DNA of 57,585 nt from contig JADMIL010000013.1 in NCBI GenBank assembly GCA_015478645.1, positions 1 to 57,585 of the forward strand. The letters are read 5' to 3'. The position numbers and the translations under genes are program-made. Positions 34,211 to 42,569 of the stretch are shown one piece after another; within the stretch, counting starts at the first letter, position 1; every line of letters starts with the position of its first letter. The notes beneath the pieces are model-generated. The model saw only the letters and a program-made list of their open reading frames with translations, made no database searches and was not told the origin of the DNA. Source of the stretch: Candidatus Binataceae bacterium. GTDB lineage: Bacteria > Desulfobacterota > Binatia > Binatales > Binataceae.

Positions 34211-36958
34211 ATGGCGCGGGTTCATCCTGAAATTTACTTTTTTGGCGCGGGCGTGGCGGAAGGGCGCGCCGGCATGCGCGATATCCTGGGTGGCAAGGGC
34301 GCGAACCTGGCCGAAATGGCCTCGCTCAAGCTGCCGGTGCCGCCGGGCTTTACGATTTCGACGCAGGTCTGCAACTATTTTTATGCGCACGGCGGCAAGT
34401 ACCCGAAGGGGCTCGCCGAGGGCGTGGCGAAAAGCGTGGGGCGGATCGAAAAGGCGCTGGGCCGCAAGTTCGGTGACGTGCGCAATCCGCTGCTGGTCTC
34501 GGTGCGATCGGGCGCGCGCGTGTCGATGCCCGGGATGATGGACACGGTGCTCAATCTGGGGCTGACCGACGCGACCGTCGTCGGGCTCGAGGCGGCCAGC
34601 GGCAACCCGCGCTTTGCCTGGGATTCGTACCGGCGGTTTTGCCAGATGTACGGCGACGTGGTGCTGAAGCTCAAGCCCGAGAACAAGAACGATCGCGATC
34701 CGTTTGAGGAGCTTATCGAGCACAAGAAGCGCGCGCGCGGCGTGACCGAGGACGTCGATCTGAAGGTCGACGATCTGAAAGAGCTGGTGGCGGAGTTCCG
34801 CGCGCTGATTCGCCATCGCGTGGGGCGCGACGTGCCGCAGGATCCGCGCGAGCAGTTGTGGGAAGCGATCGGCGCGGTCTTCGGTTCGTGGAATAACGAT
34901 CGCGCCGAGACCTATCGCAAGATCAACAATATCCCGGGCGACTGGGGCACCGCGGTGACCGTGCAATCGATGGTCTTTGGCAACCTGGGCGCGGACTGCG
35001 CGACCGGCGTGGCCTTTACGCGCGATCCGTCGACCGGCGAGAAGGGCATCTACGGCGAGTTCCTGGCCAACGCGCAGGGCGAGGACGTGGTCGCGGGCGT
35101 CCGCACGCCGCTGCAAATCAGCGTGAAGGCGGGACGGGCGTGGGCGGCGCGCAACGGCGTCAGCGAGAGCGACCGCGCGGCACATTTTGCTACGCTCGAG
35201 GAGAGTTTCCCGGCGGTCGGCAAGGATCTGCTCAAGATCGCGGGCCGGCTGGAAAAGCATTTCCGCGACATGCAGGACATGGAATTCACCGTCGAGCGCG
35301 AGCGGCTGTTCATGCTGCAGACGCGCAACGGCAAGCGCACAGCGGCGGCGGCGGTACGCGCGGCGGTCGACATGGTGGACGAAAAGCTGATCGACCGGCG
35401 GGCCGCACTGACCCGCGTCGACCCGCTTCAACTCGAACAACTGATGCATCCGCAGCTCGATCCGAAATCGGCCAAAGAGATAATCGCGCGCGGACTGCCG
35501 GCGTCACCCGGCGCGGTCTACGGCGAAGTCGCATTTTCCGCCGATGAGGCGGTGATCGTGCATCAGGCGGGACGACCGGTGATCCTGGTGCGGATCGAGA
35601 CCTCGCCCGACGATATCCACGGGATGCAGGTGGCGGAGGGCATCCTGACGGCGCGCGGCGGCATGACCAGTCATGCGGCGGTGGTGGCGCGCGGGATGGG
35701 CAAATGCTGCGTGGCGGGATGCGGAGCGCTGGAGATCGATTACACGGCGGGAGCGCTCAAGGTTGGCGACCGGGTGATCCGCCGCGGCGAGTACCTCACG
35801 CTCGACGGCACGGCGGGCGAGGTGATTGCGGGGCGGGTGCCGACGGTGCCGGCGAAGATCTCGGACCATTTCCGCAAGTTCATGAAATGGGCCGATCAGG
35901 AGCGGCGGCTGGGCGTGCGCGCCAATGCCGACACGCCCAAGGATGCGCAGGTGGCCAACGAGTACGGCGCCGAGGGGATCGGGCTGTGCCGCACGGAGCA
36001 TATGTTTTTCGGGCCTGGGCGAATCGAGGCGGTGCGCGAAATGATCATGGCGGAGAACGCCGAGCAACGCGCGCGCGCGTTGGAAAAGATCGTGCCGATC
36101 CAGCGCGGCGATTTCGTCGCGATCCTGCGCGAGATGAAGGGCAAACCGGTGACGATCCGGCTGCTCGATCCGCCGCTGCATGAGTTTTTGCCCAAGGAAG
36201 ACGAAGAGATCCGCAAGCTGGCGCTCGAGATCGGCACCGACCCGGCGCGGCTCACGCAGATTCGCGACAACCTGGAGGAGGTCAACCCGATGCTCGGGCA
36301 TCGCGGTTCGCGTCTCGGGATCAGCTATCCGGAAATTTACCAGGCGCAGGCCCGCGCGATCCTGGAGGCAGCGCTGGAGTTGAAGCGCGAGGGGGTCGAT
36401 GCGCGGCCCGAAATCATGCTGCCGCTAATCGGCGAGCGCAAGGAGTTCGAGATCCTGGCGGCGGAAATCCGCGAGGTCGGACGCGCGCTGATGGCCGGTA
36501 ACAAGCACAAGATTCACTATCAGATCGGCACGATGATCGAAGTGCCGCGGGCCTGCATGGAGGCCGATCAGATCGGCGCGGTGGCGGAATTCTTTTCCTT
36601 CGGCACCAACGATCTGACGCAGATGACCTACGGGCTCTCGCGCGACGATTCGGCGAAGTTTCTCAACGACTATATTGAGCGCGGCGTTTACAAGAAGGAT
36701 CCGTTCCAGGAGCTCGACCCCGACGGCGTGGGCGACCTGATGCGGATCGGAATCGAGCGCGGGCGCAAGGCCAACAAGAAGATCAAGATTGGGATTTGCG
36801 GCGAACACGGCGGCGACCCGGCCAGCGTCAAGCTGTGCCATCGCCTGGGCCTCGACTACGTTTCGTGCTCGCCGTACCGGCTGCCGGTGGCGCGGCTGGC
36901 GGCGGCGCAGGCCGCGATCGAAGAGCGCAAGTCGAAGCGCGAATTCAAGGACGTTTAG
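34211..36958 (+). CDS. ppdK: Pyruvate, phosphate dikinase
   Basis: PPDK interconverts pyruvate plus ATP and Pi with PEP, AMP and PPi; it can serve gluconeogenesis or PPi-linked glycolysis. The 915-residue length is typical. The N-terminal ATP-grasp domain starts FFGAGVAEGRAGMRDILGGKGANLAEM, with RSGARVSMPGMMDTVLNLGL. The swivelling phosphohistidine domain has GGMTSHAAVVARGMGK (His488). The C-terminal barrel has GVRANADTPKDAQVA, GIGLCRTEHMFF, EVNPMLGHRGSRLGISYPEIY and SFGTNDLTQMTYGLSRDD, with CGEHGGDPASV at the end. It is a single-gene unit; repeat element C follows. Confidence 0.98.
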   Translation: MARVHPEIYFFGAGVAEGRAGMRDILGGKGANLAEMASLKLPVPPGFTISTQVCNYFYAHGGKYPKGLAEGVAKSVGRIEKALGRKFGDVRNPLLVSVRSGARVSMPGMMDTVLNLGLTDATVVGLEAASGNPRFAWDSYRRFCQMYGDVVLKLKPENKNDRDPFEELIEHKKRARGVTEDVDLKVDDLKELVAEFRALIRHRVGRDVPQDPREQLWEAIGAVFGSWNNDRAETYRKINNIPGDWGTAVTVQSMVFGNLGADCATGVAFTRDPSTGEKGIYGEFLANAQGEDVVAGVRTPLQISVKAGRAWAARNGVSESDRAAHFATLEESFPAVGKDLLKIAGRLEKHFRDMQDMEFTVERERLFMLQTRNGKRTAAAAVRAAVDMVDEKLIDRRAALTRVDPLQLEQLMHPQLDPKSAKEIIARGLPASPGAVYGEVAFSADEAVIVHQAGRPVILVRIETSPDDIHGMQVAEGILTARGGMTSHAAVVARGMGKCCVAGCGALEIDYTAGALKVGDRVIRRGEYLTLDGTAGEVIAGRVPTVPAKISDHFRKFMKWADQERRLGVRANADTPKDAQVANEYGAEGIGLCRTEHMFFGPGRIEAVREMIMAENAEQRARALEKIVPIQRGDFVAILREMKGKPVTIRLLDPPLHEFLPKEDEEIRKLALEIGTDPARLTQIRDNLEEVNPMLGHRGSRLGISYPEIYQAQARAILEAALELKREGVDARPEIMLPLIGERKEFEILAAEIREVGRALMAGNKHKIHYQIGTMIEVPRACMEADQIGAVAEFFSFGTNDLTQMTYGLSRDDSAKFLNDYIERGVYKKDPFQELDPDGVGDLMRIGIERGRKANKKIKIGICGEHGGDPASVKLCHRLGLDYVSCSPYRLPVARLAAAQAAIEERKSKREFKDV

Positions 36959-36994
36959 GCGGGCGGGCGGCTCGCCAGAACAGTCGCCGGCCCG

Positions 36995-37110
36995 CTAAGG
37001 AACCGCTGCACCAGTTAGGTTGTCACCCTGAGCGAAGCGCATGGGTCCCGGATCCGGGATTCTTCGCTGCGCTCAGGGTGACAACAGAGCCTTGTGCAGA
37101 GGTTCCCTAG
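36995..37110 (-). repeat. Complete copy of the palindromic element, opposite orientation
   Basis: It runs from CTAAGGAACCGCTGCAC to GTGCAGAGGTTCCCTAG. The centre CCCGGATCCGGG is at 37047-37058. Here the ACCCATGC-type arm comes first (GCGCATGGGT) and the GAAGAAT-type arm second, the reverse of the copy at 23355. The terminal CTAG overlaps the last codon (TAG stop) of the protease-like gene on the minus strand. Confidence 0.9.
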
Positions 37111-38015
37111 CCGAGGAAGTCGTCGATGATAATCGCCGGCACCTCGATATTGTGCACCTGGTTGGCGCGCAGGATGCGGAGCTGAATGCGATCGCCGGGG
37201 CGATGGCGGTTGATCGCTTCGTAGAGCGCCCGGCGTTCGTGAATCTCATCGCCGTCGGCGCTGAGCACCAGATCCCCCTGCTTGATGCCAGCCTTATCGC
37301 CCGGACTACCGGGCATCACGCCCGCAATCACGACGTGCTCGCGCAAGGTGTACGAATAAAGGCCGAGCCACAGGCGCGGTGGGGTGCTGGTGCGGCGGCC
37401 GTTGCGCACCAGCTCGTCGCGGCCGGAGAGGAAACATTCGCCGGGGATACCGAGGATTGGGCGAATGAGATCGGCGAAGTTGAGGTAGGAAACTGCGATG
37501 AGCTGACCCTTGGAATTACAGATGGGGCCGCCGCTCAGCCCGATATTGAGCGCCGAGGCGGTGACGCAGACGCAGCGCTGAAGGACGAATTCCCACGCCG
37601 CGTCAAACGGCCCAAGGTAAGTAATAAGGCCGGTGTCGGCGCAGCGCTTGTCGCCGCCGATGCTCGAGGCGATCAGCACCTCCTGGCCGAGCTCGCAGCT
37701 CTCCGAGGAGGCCACGTCGATATAGCGATGGTCGCGGCCGTCGATACGCAGCAGGCCCAGGCTGGTGGTGAAATCGCGCGCGACGATCTGCGCGGTCATC
37801 TGTTCGCCGCTGGCGAGCGTGACGATCGCGCTCGCGGCGCCCATGATTACGTAGTTGACGGTGAGGATCAGGCCGTCGGCGCTGACCAGCGTGCCGGTGC
37901 CGCGGCGATCGGTGCCGAGACCGATGGCGACGGACGGATGTTCCGGCGGCACCTCGCAGTGAATGTTCACGGTGGCGCGGCCGACTTTTTCGAGCAGTGG
38001 TACTGAGGCGTTCAC
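37107..38015 (-). CDS. Trypsin-like/PDZ (HtrA-type) protein with degenerate catalytic triad
   Basis: A 302-residue protein with HtrA layout: a trypsin-like domain (about 15-190) and a PDZ domain (about 210-295, LREHVVIAGVMPGSPGDKAGIKQGDLVLSADGDEI). No signal peptide or membrane segment is visible. The catalytic His position, normally TNxHV, is TVNYV (Tyr55), and the Asp of the DLAVLKI-type motif is Ser85 (SLGLLRI). The nucleophile Ser161 is kept (LSGGPICN). With two of three residues lost it is probably an inactive, binding-only homologue. It has several Cys. The stop codon lies in the end of the repeat element, so its C-terminus may have been shaped by that insertion. Confidence 0.88.
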   Translation of the reverse strand: MNASVPLLEKVGRATVNIHCEVPPEHPSVAIGLGTDRRGTGTLVSADGLILTVNYVIMGAASAIVTLASGEQMTAQIVARDFTTSLGLLRIDGRDHRYIDVASSESCELGQEVLIASSIGGDKRCADTGLITYLGPFDAAWEFVLQRCVCVTASALNIGLSGGPICNSKGQLIAVSYLNFADLIRPILGIPGECFLSGRDELVRNGRRTSTPPRLWLGLYSYTLREHVVIAGVMPGSPGDKAGIKQGDLVLSADGDEIHERRALYEAINRHRPGDRIQLRILRANQVHNIEVPAIIIDDFLG

Positions 38016-38247
38016 GAAAGAGGCTCCTGCGCCACCCTATCAGGCTGGCGCGGCTTTAACATTCCCGGCCGCATCGCATCTCTACGATCGCCAACGGCTG
38101 GCGCGGTGGATGCGTCCAATTATCCAACTGCGATCGGGCGACGAATGCAAAGCGCGCCGGCGCCTTCGCGCGATGCGCCGCACTTGACTTTTAGCGGCGC
38201 CGGGGCCTACGCAAATGAATCCGGGCTCGCCAGAGGTGGAATCGCTG

Positions 38248-39939
38248 ATGCCGCACGATCTGATAATCAAAAACGGAACGATCGTCGATGGCACGGGTGC
38301 TGCGGCGCAGCGCGCCGACCTCGCGATCACGGATGGACGAATCGCGGAAATCGGCCGCGTGAGCGGGGCGGCCGCGCGCACGATCGACGCGTCGGGGCTG
38401 ATCGTCACACCGGGCTTTATCGACCCGCATACGCATTACGACGCCCAGATCTGCTGGGACCCGCTGGTGACCTGCTCGTCGTGGCACGGGGTTACGACCG
38501 TACTGATGGGCAATTGCGGTGTCGGACTGGCGCCGTGCAAGCCGGCCGAGCGCGATATCGCGATGTGGAACCTGGTGCACGTCGAGGCGATACCGCACGA
38601 GGTGCTGAGCCGCGGCATCACCTGGGACTGGGAAAGCTTTCCGCAGTACATGGACGCGGCTGCGCGGCGCGGACTGGGGATTAACGTCGGTTTTCTCGCC
38701 GCGCTCTCGCCGTTTCGGCAATGGGTGATGGGCGAGGAGGCGATGGCGCGGGCGGCGACGGCGGACGAGACCGCGCGGATTCGCGGACTGCTGCATGAAG
38801 CGGTCGCGGCGGGCGCGTGGGGCTTTTCGCTCACCGTGATGCCGCAGCATCTGGGCTACAAGGCGCAGCCGCTGGCCTGCCGGCTGGCGAGCGACGACGA
38901 ATTGCGCGCCTACGCCGGAGTGCTGCGCGAGCTGGGGCGCGGCGCGATCGAGATCGCGCTGACCAAACAGCCGACCAGCGTCTCGGCGCGCGAGTACGCG
39001 CTGCTCGATCTTCTTTCGTCGGCGAGCGGGCGGCCGGTGACATGGCTCAACCTGCGCGATCGCGACGACGAGCCCGGCGCCTGGACCGCGACGCTGGCGG
39101 CGGTGGCGCCGCTGCTCGAGCGCGGCTGCGTGCCGCAGGTTGCGGTGCGTCCGCTGGTGATCGAATTTCATCTGCGCAATCCGTTTCTGTTCGGCAGCAT
39201 GAATTCGATCAAGCCGGTGTTCGGCGACCAATCGATCGAGGCGCAAAAGCAGGTCTACGCGAGCGCGGACTTCCGGCGCGCGTTCGGCGAGGAGCTCAAG
39301 CGGCGCACCGTGTTTCACGACCTGTGGGAACGCACGCGGGTGAAGGAGACGGCGCGTCCGGAGCTGCATGCGGCGGCCTGGAAGACGGTCGCGGAGCTTG
39401 CGCACGAACGCGGCGTCGATCCGCTGGACGCATTTTTCGACCTCGCGGCGGAGGACAATCTGCATACCGTATTCATGATCGAACTGCTCGATATCAACGA
39501 GGCGCGCGTGGCGGCCAAGTTCAGCGACCCGCGCACGATGATCGGAATTTCCGACGCCGGCGCACACGTCGATATGCTGTGCAACGCGGGCTATCCGACC
39601 TACCTGATCGGCACGTACGTGCGCGAGCGGCGCGCGATTACGCTCGAGCACGCGGTGCGGCGCATCACCTCCGAGCCGGCCGCGTTCTTTGGGATCAACG
39701 ATCGCGGCGTGATGAAGCCCGGGATGGCGGCGGACGTGGCGATTTTCGATTTCGATACGATCGGATCGGCGGAGCGGCCCGAGCCGCGCGACGATTTGCC
39801 GGGCGGCGGCCGGCGGCTGGTGGCGCCTGCGCGCGGGATAAAGTACACGATCGTCAACGGCGAGATCTTGTTCGACCACGACCGTCATAGCGGCGCGCTG
39901 CCCGGCCGGGTGCTGCGCTCGGGCCGCGCGGCAAACTGA
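38248..39939 (+). CDS. N-acyl-D-amino-acid deacylase/D-aminoacylase family amidohydrolase
   Basis: A 563-residue zinc amidohydrolase. Metal-site motifs are PGFIDPHTHYDAQICWDP (HxH), MGNCGVGLAPCKP (Cys ligand typical of D-aminoacylases), the middle-region His residues, and GISDAGAHVDMLCNAGYPT with the catalytic Asp. The C-terminal strand has MKPGMAADVAIFDFDTI and GIKYTIVNGEILFDH. The ATG at 38248 follows GAGGTGG by eight bases; an ATG 11 codons upstream is the alternative. The pair with the next amidohydrolase (29-base gap, same strand) is an operon. Related proteins split N-acyl-D-amino acids or other amides; the substrate here is unknown. Confidence 0.92.
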   Translation: MPHDLIIKNGTIVDGTGAAAQRADLAITDGRIAEIGRVSGAAARTIDASGLIVTPGFIDPHTHYDAQICWDPLVTCSSWHGVTTVLMGNCGVGLAPCKPAERDIAMWNLVHVEAIPHEVLSRGITWDWESFPQYMDAAARRGLGINVGFLAALSPFRQWVMGEEAMARAATADETARIRGLLHEAVAAGAWGFSLTVMPQHLGYKAQPLACRLASDDELRAYAGVLRELGRGAIEIALTKQPTSVSAREYALLDLLSSASGRPVTWLNLRDRDDEPGAWTATLAAVAPLLERGCVPQVAVRPLVIEFHLRNPFLFGSMNSIKPVFGDQSIEAQKQVYASADFRRAFGEELKRRTVFHDLWERTRVKETARPELHAAAWKTVAELAHERGVDPLDAFFDLAAEDNLHTVFMIELLDINEARVAAKFSDPRTMIGISDAGAHVDMLCNAGYPTYLIGTYVRERRAITLEHAVRRITSEPAAFFGINDRGVMKPGMAADVAIFDFDTIGSAERPEPRDDLPGGGRRLVAPARGIKYTIVNGEILFDHDRHSGALPGRVLRSGRAAN

Positions 39940-39968
39940 TCGATCAGGGCGCAAGGGAGCGTAGCCAG

Positions 39969-41075
39969 ATGAAAGCATTACGAGTGGTTTCGGCGGATTC
40001 GCACATGACCGAGCCGGCCGACTTGTGGGTCGAGCGGCTCGATCGCAAGTATCGCGACAACGCGCCGCGGGTGATCAGGAACGAGAAAGCCAATGGGCCG
40101 GCCTATCTGTTCGTCGGCCCGGGAATCCATCCGCTGGCCGTGGCGGCGGCGTTTGCCGCGGGCAAGAGCGGACGCGAACTGCGCGAGCACATGAATCATG
40201 GGTACGAGGCGGCGCGCCCGAGCGGATGGGATCCGGTGGAACGGCTGAAGGACCAGGATCTCGATGGGGTCGCGGCCGAAGTGCTCTATTCGACGCTCGG
40301 AATCGCGGTCTTCAACGTCAAGGATATCGAGTTACAGCTCGCGTGCCTGCGCGCTTATAACGATTGGGTCGCCGAGTTCTGCGCGCACGATCGCAAGCGG
40401 CTAATCGGCATCGGCCTGTACTCACTCGCGGCGCTGCCGGACGTCACCGAGATCGAGCGATGCGCGCGGCTGGGCCTCAAGGGCATCATGGTGCTCGCCT
40501 CGGAAAGCAACGAAGTGGCGTACAGCGACGAGCGCTACGATCCGCTGTGGCGCGCCGCCGCGGCGGCCGGCCTGCCGATCTCGCTGCACAAACCGCTGGT
40601 CTCCGGGATGCCGCTGACGCCGGCGATGCCGACCATGGCCGACCTGCAAATCCATGTGATCCACGTGGTCGAGCAATGCATCACGCGGCTGGTATACGGC
40701 GGCGTGCTGGAGCGCTTTCCCACGCTCAAAATCGTCTCGGCCGAGAACGACGTCGGCTGGATTCCGAACTGGGTGAGCCGTCTCGACCACGTGCATTCGA
40801 AGATCGCGAATCCTCAGCGGCTGCCGCTCAAGCCCAGCGCATACGTGCGGCGCAATGTCTGGGCGACTTTTCAGGACGACGCGCTGGGACCGGCGACCTA
40901 TCGGTTCTTTGGCGAGGACAACTACATGTGGGCATCGGATTTCCCGCACGCCGACTCGACCTTTCCCAATTCGCTCAAGGTAATTGAAGGCAATTTCGCC
41001 GGCGTGCCCGAAGCGATCACGCGCAAGATAGTCTTCGACAATGCGAACCGGCTTTACGGAATGGGCCTGGAGTGA
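39969..41075 (+). CDS. Amidohydrolase 2 family protein (TIM-barrel, ACMSD-like)
   Basis: A 368-residue TIM-barrel protein of the amidohydrolase-2 family, whose members decarboxylate or hydrolyse aromatic and amide compounds. Motifs are VVSADSHMTEPADLW at the N-terminus (DxH metal pair), LPISLHKPL with a His ligand, and MWASDFPHADSTFPNS with the catalytic Asp near the end. The ATG at 39969 has GGGAGC upstream, 29 bases after the deacylase gene. It converges on a CaiB/BaiF gene. Family members of this size are common in Binatota and actinobacteria and mostly uncharacterised. Confidence 0.92.
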   Translation: MKALRVVSADSHMTEPADLWVERLDRKYRDNAPRVIRNEKANGPAYLFVGPGIHPLAVAAAFAAGKSGRELREHMNHGYEAARPSGWDPVERLKDQDLDGVAAEVLYSTLGIAVFNVKDIELQLACLRAYNDWVAEFCAHDRKRLIGIGLYSLAALPDVTEIERCARLGLKGIMVLASESNEVAYSDERYDPLWRAAAAAGLPISLHKPLVSGMPLTPAMPTMADLQIHVIHVVEQCITRLVYGGVLERFPTLKIVSAENDVGWIPNWVSRLDHVHSKIANPQRLPLKPSAYVRRNVWATFQDDALGPATYRFFGEDNYMWASDFPHADSTFPNSLKVIEGNFAGVPEAITRKIVFDNANRLYGMGLE

Positions 41076-41125
41076 CTATTCGTTCCGCGGCACGGCTTGA
41101 TCTGGCGCCGACTTGCGGGGTTGCC

Positions 41126-42349
41126 TCAAACACGCTTGCTGAATAGTACGCCGGAATGCTCCAGTTCGTGGATCTGTTCGGGGGTATAGTCGAGGACCCG
41201 ACTGAGTATTTCACCATTATGCTCGCCGAGCAGCGGCGCCTCGAGCTCGAGGTTTTGCGGAAAGGCCGAGAAGCGCAGCGGAAAGCCCGGCAGGTCGACG
41301 TCGCCGAGCAGACGATCGTGCACGCGCGTTACCGTGCCGCGCTGGCGCATGTGCGGATGATTAATCGCCTCCTCCACGGACAGTACGGGCGCCGACGGCA
41401 CGCGAAACTCATTGAGGCGCGCCATGATCGCGTCGTCGCTGGGCAGCGACAGCAGCCAGCCCTGGATGATGTCGAAGAGCGCGTCCATGTTGTCGACGCG
41501 AGCGGCGCCGGTATGGAAGCGCGGGTCCTCGGCCAGGTCCGGCCGATTCATCGCGTTGCACAACTGGAGCCATTGATGCTCCACGCCACCGATGATGATG
41601 ATGTAGTGATCGTGGCCGCGGTAGATACTGCATGGCGCACCATACGGTAGATGCCGGCCGGAGCGCGTCGGCTTGATGCGCCCGTCGCTCAAACTATACA
41701 TCTGGACGGCGGTGTGGTGGCAGTAGAAGTAGGAATCGAGCAGCGCGATATCGAGGTACTGTCCGACGCCGGTTTTTTCGCGATGCAGCAGCGCAGCGAC
41801 GATCGCCAGAGCGCCGTTGATGCCGGTGCCGACGTCGCCCAGCGCGGCGGTCGGAAAATAGGCCTGCCCATCTTTTTCGCCGATCATCGAAGTGATGCCG
41901 GAGTAGGCTTGGGCGATGAAATCGTAACCCGGCAGGTGAGCCAGCGGACCGCTCTGGCCGAAGGTTGAGATCGAACACATGATGATATTCGGATTGAGCA
42001 GCTTGACGGCGGCGTAGTCGAGGCCCATCCGCGCGACGACGCCGGGAGCGAAGTTTTCGACGAAGACGTCGGCCTTGGCCACCAGTTCCCTGAGCAATTT
42101 GAGTCCGGCGGGCTGCTTTACGTCGATGCAAATGCTTTTCTTGCCGCGATTCTGCTGGACGTAGTATCCGCTGCGCCCGTTTTTATGCAGCGGCAATTCG
42201 TGCGTGCGATCGCCGGCGGTGGCAATTTCCACCTTGATAATCTCGGCGCCCATCTCAGCCATCATGCGCGTGGCGGTGGGTCCCGCAATGTACTGGGTAA
42301 TGTCCAATACCGTATAGCCGTCGAGCACGTGGCGGGGCGTTGTCATCAT
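41126..42349 (-). CDS. CaiB/BaiF (type III) CoA-transferase
   Basis: A 407-residue class III CoA-transferase. It has LDGYTVLDITQYIAGPTATRMMAEMGAEIIKVE, NRGKKSICIDVKQPAG and VFVENFAPGVVARMGLDY. The catalytic Asp143 is present in LPGYDFIAQAYSGI. The C-terminal VLSVEEAINHPHMRQRGTV and LGEHNGEIL motifs fit the family. Two ATG codons open the frame; either is possible. It is divergent from the GNAT/acyl-CoA synthetase gene with a 220-base gap and convergent with the amidohydrolase, so it probably acts in the same CoA-thioester pathway. Confidence 0.95.
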   Translation of the reverse strand: MMTTPRHVLDGYTVLDITQYIAGPTATRMMAEMGAEIIKVEIATAGDRTHELPLHKNGRSGYYVQQNRGKKSICIDVKQPAGLKLLRELVAKADVFVENFAPGVVARMGLDYAAVKLLNPNIIMCSISTFGQSGPLAHLPGYDFIAQAYSGITSMIGEKDGQAYFPTAALGDVGTGINGALAIVAALLHREKTGVGQYLDIALLDSYFYCHHTAVQMYSLSDGRIKPTRSGRHLPYGAPCSIYRGHDHYIIIIGGVEHQWLQLCNAMNRPDLAEDPRFHTGAARVDNMDALFDIIQGWLLSLPSDDAIMARLNEFRVPSAPVLSVEEAINHPHMRQRGTVTRVHDRLLGDVDLPGFPLRFSAFPQNLELEAPLLGEHNGEILSRVLDYTPEQIHELEHSGVLFSKRV

Positions 42350-42569
42350 AACCTCGTCTTTCGCGCGAACTGGGTGGCTGAATTGGTCTGACGCAAATTC
42401 GCAACTGCCGCAATGCTTTCGCTCGCCCTGGATGCGCGTAGAGCACCGAATCTAGCCCCTGCAATTGGATTGTCAAGGACGCGTTGCACCAGATTTCGCG
42501 TGCCGATCAATTGCCGCGCCGCGCCGAATGCGATTGTCGGCCAGTTCGCGGCTCGATTACAATCATCGC

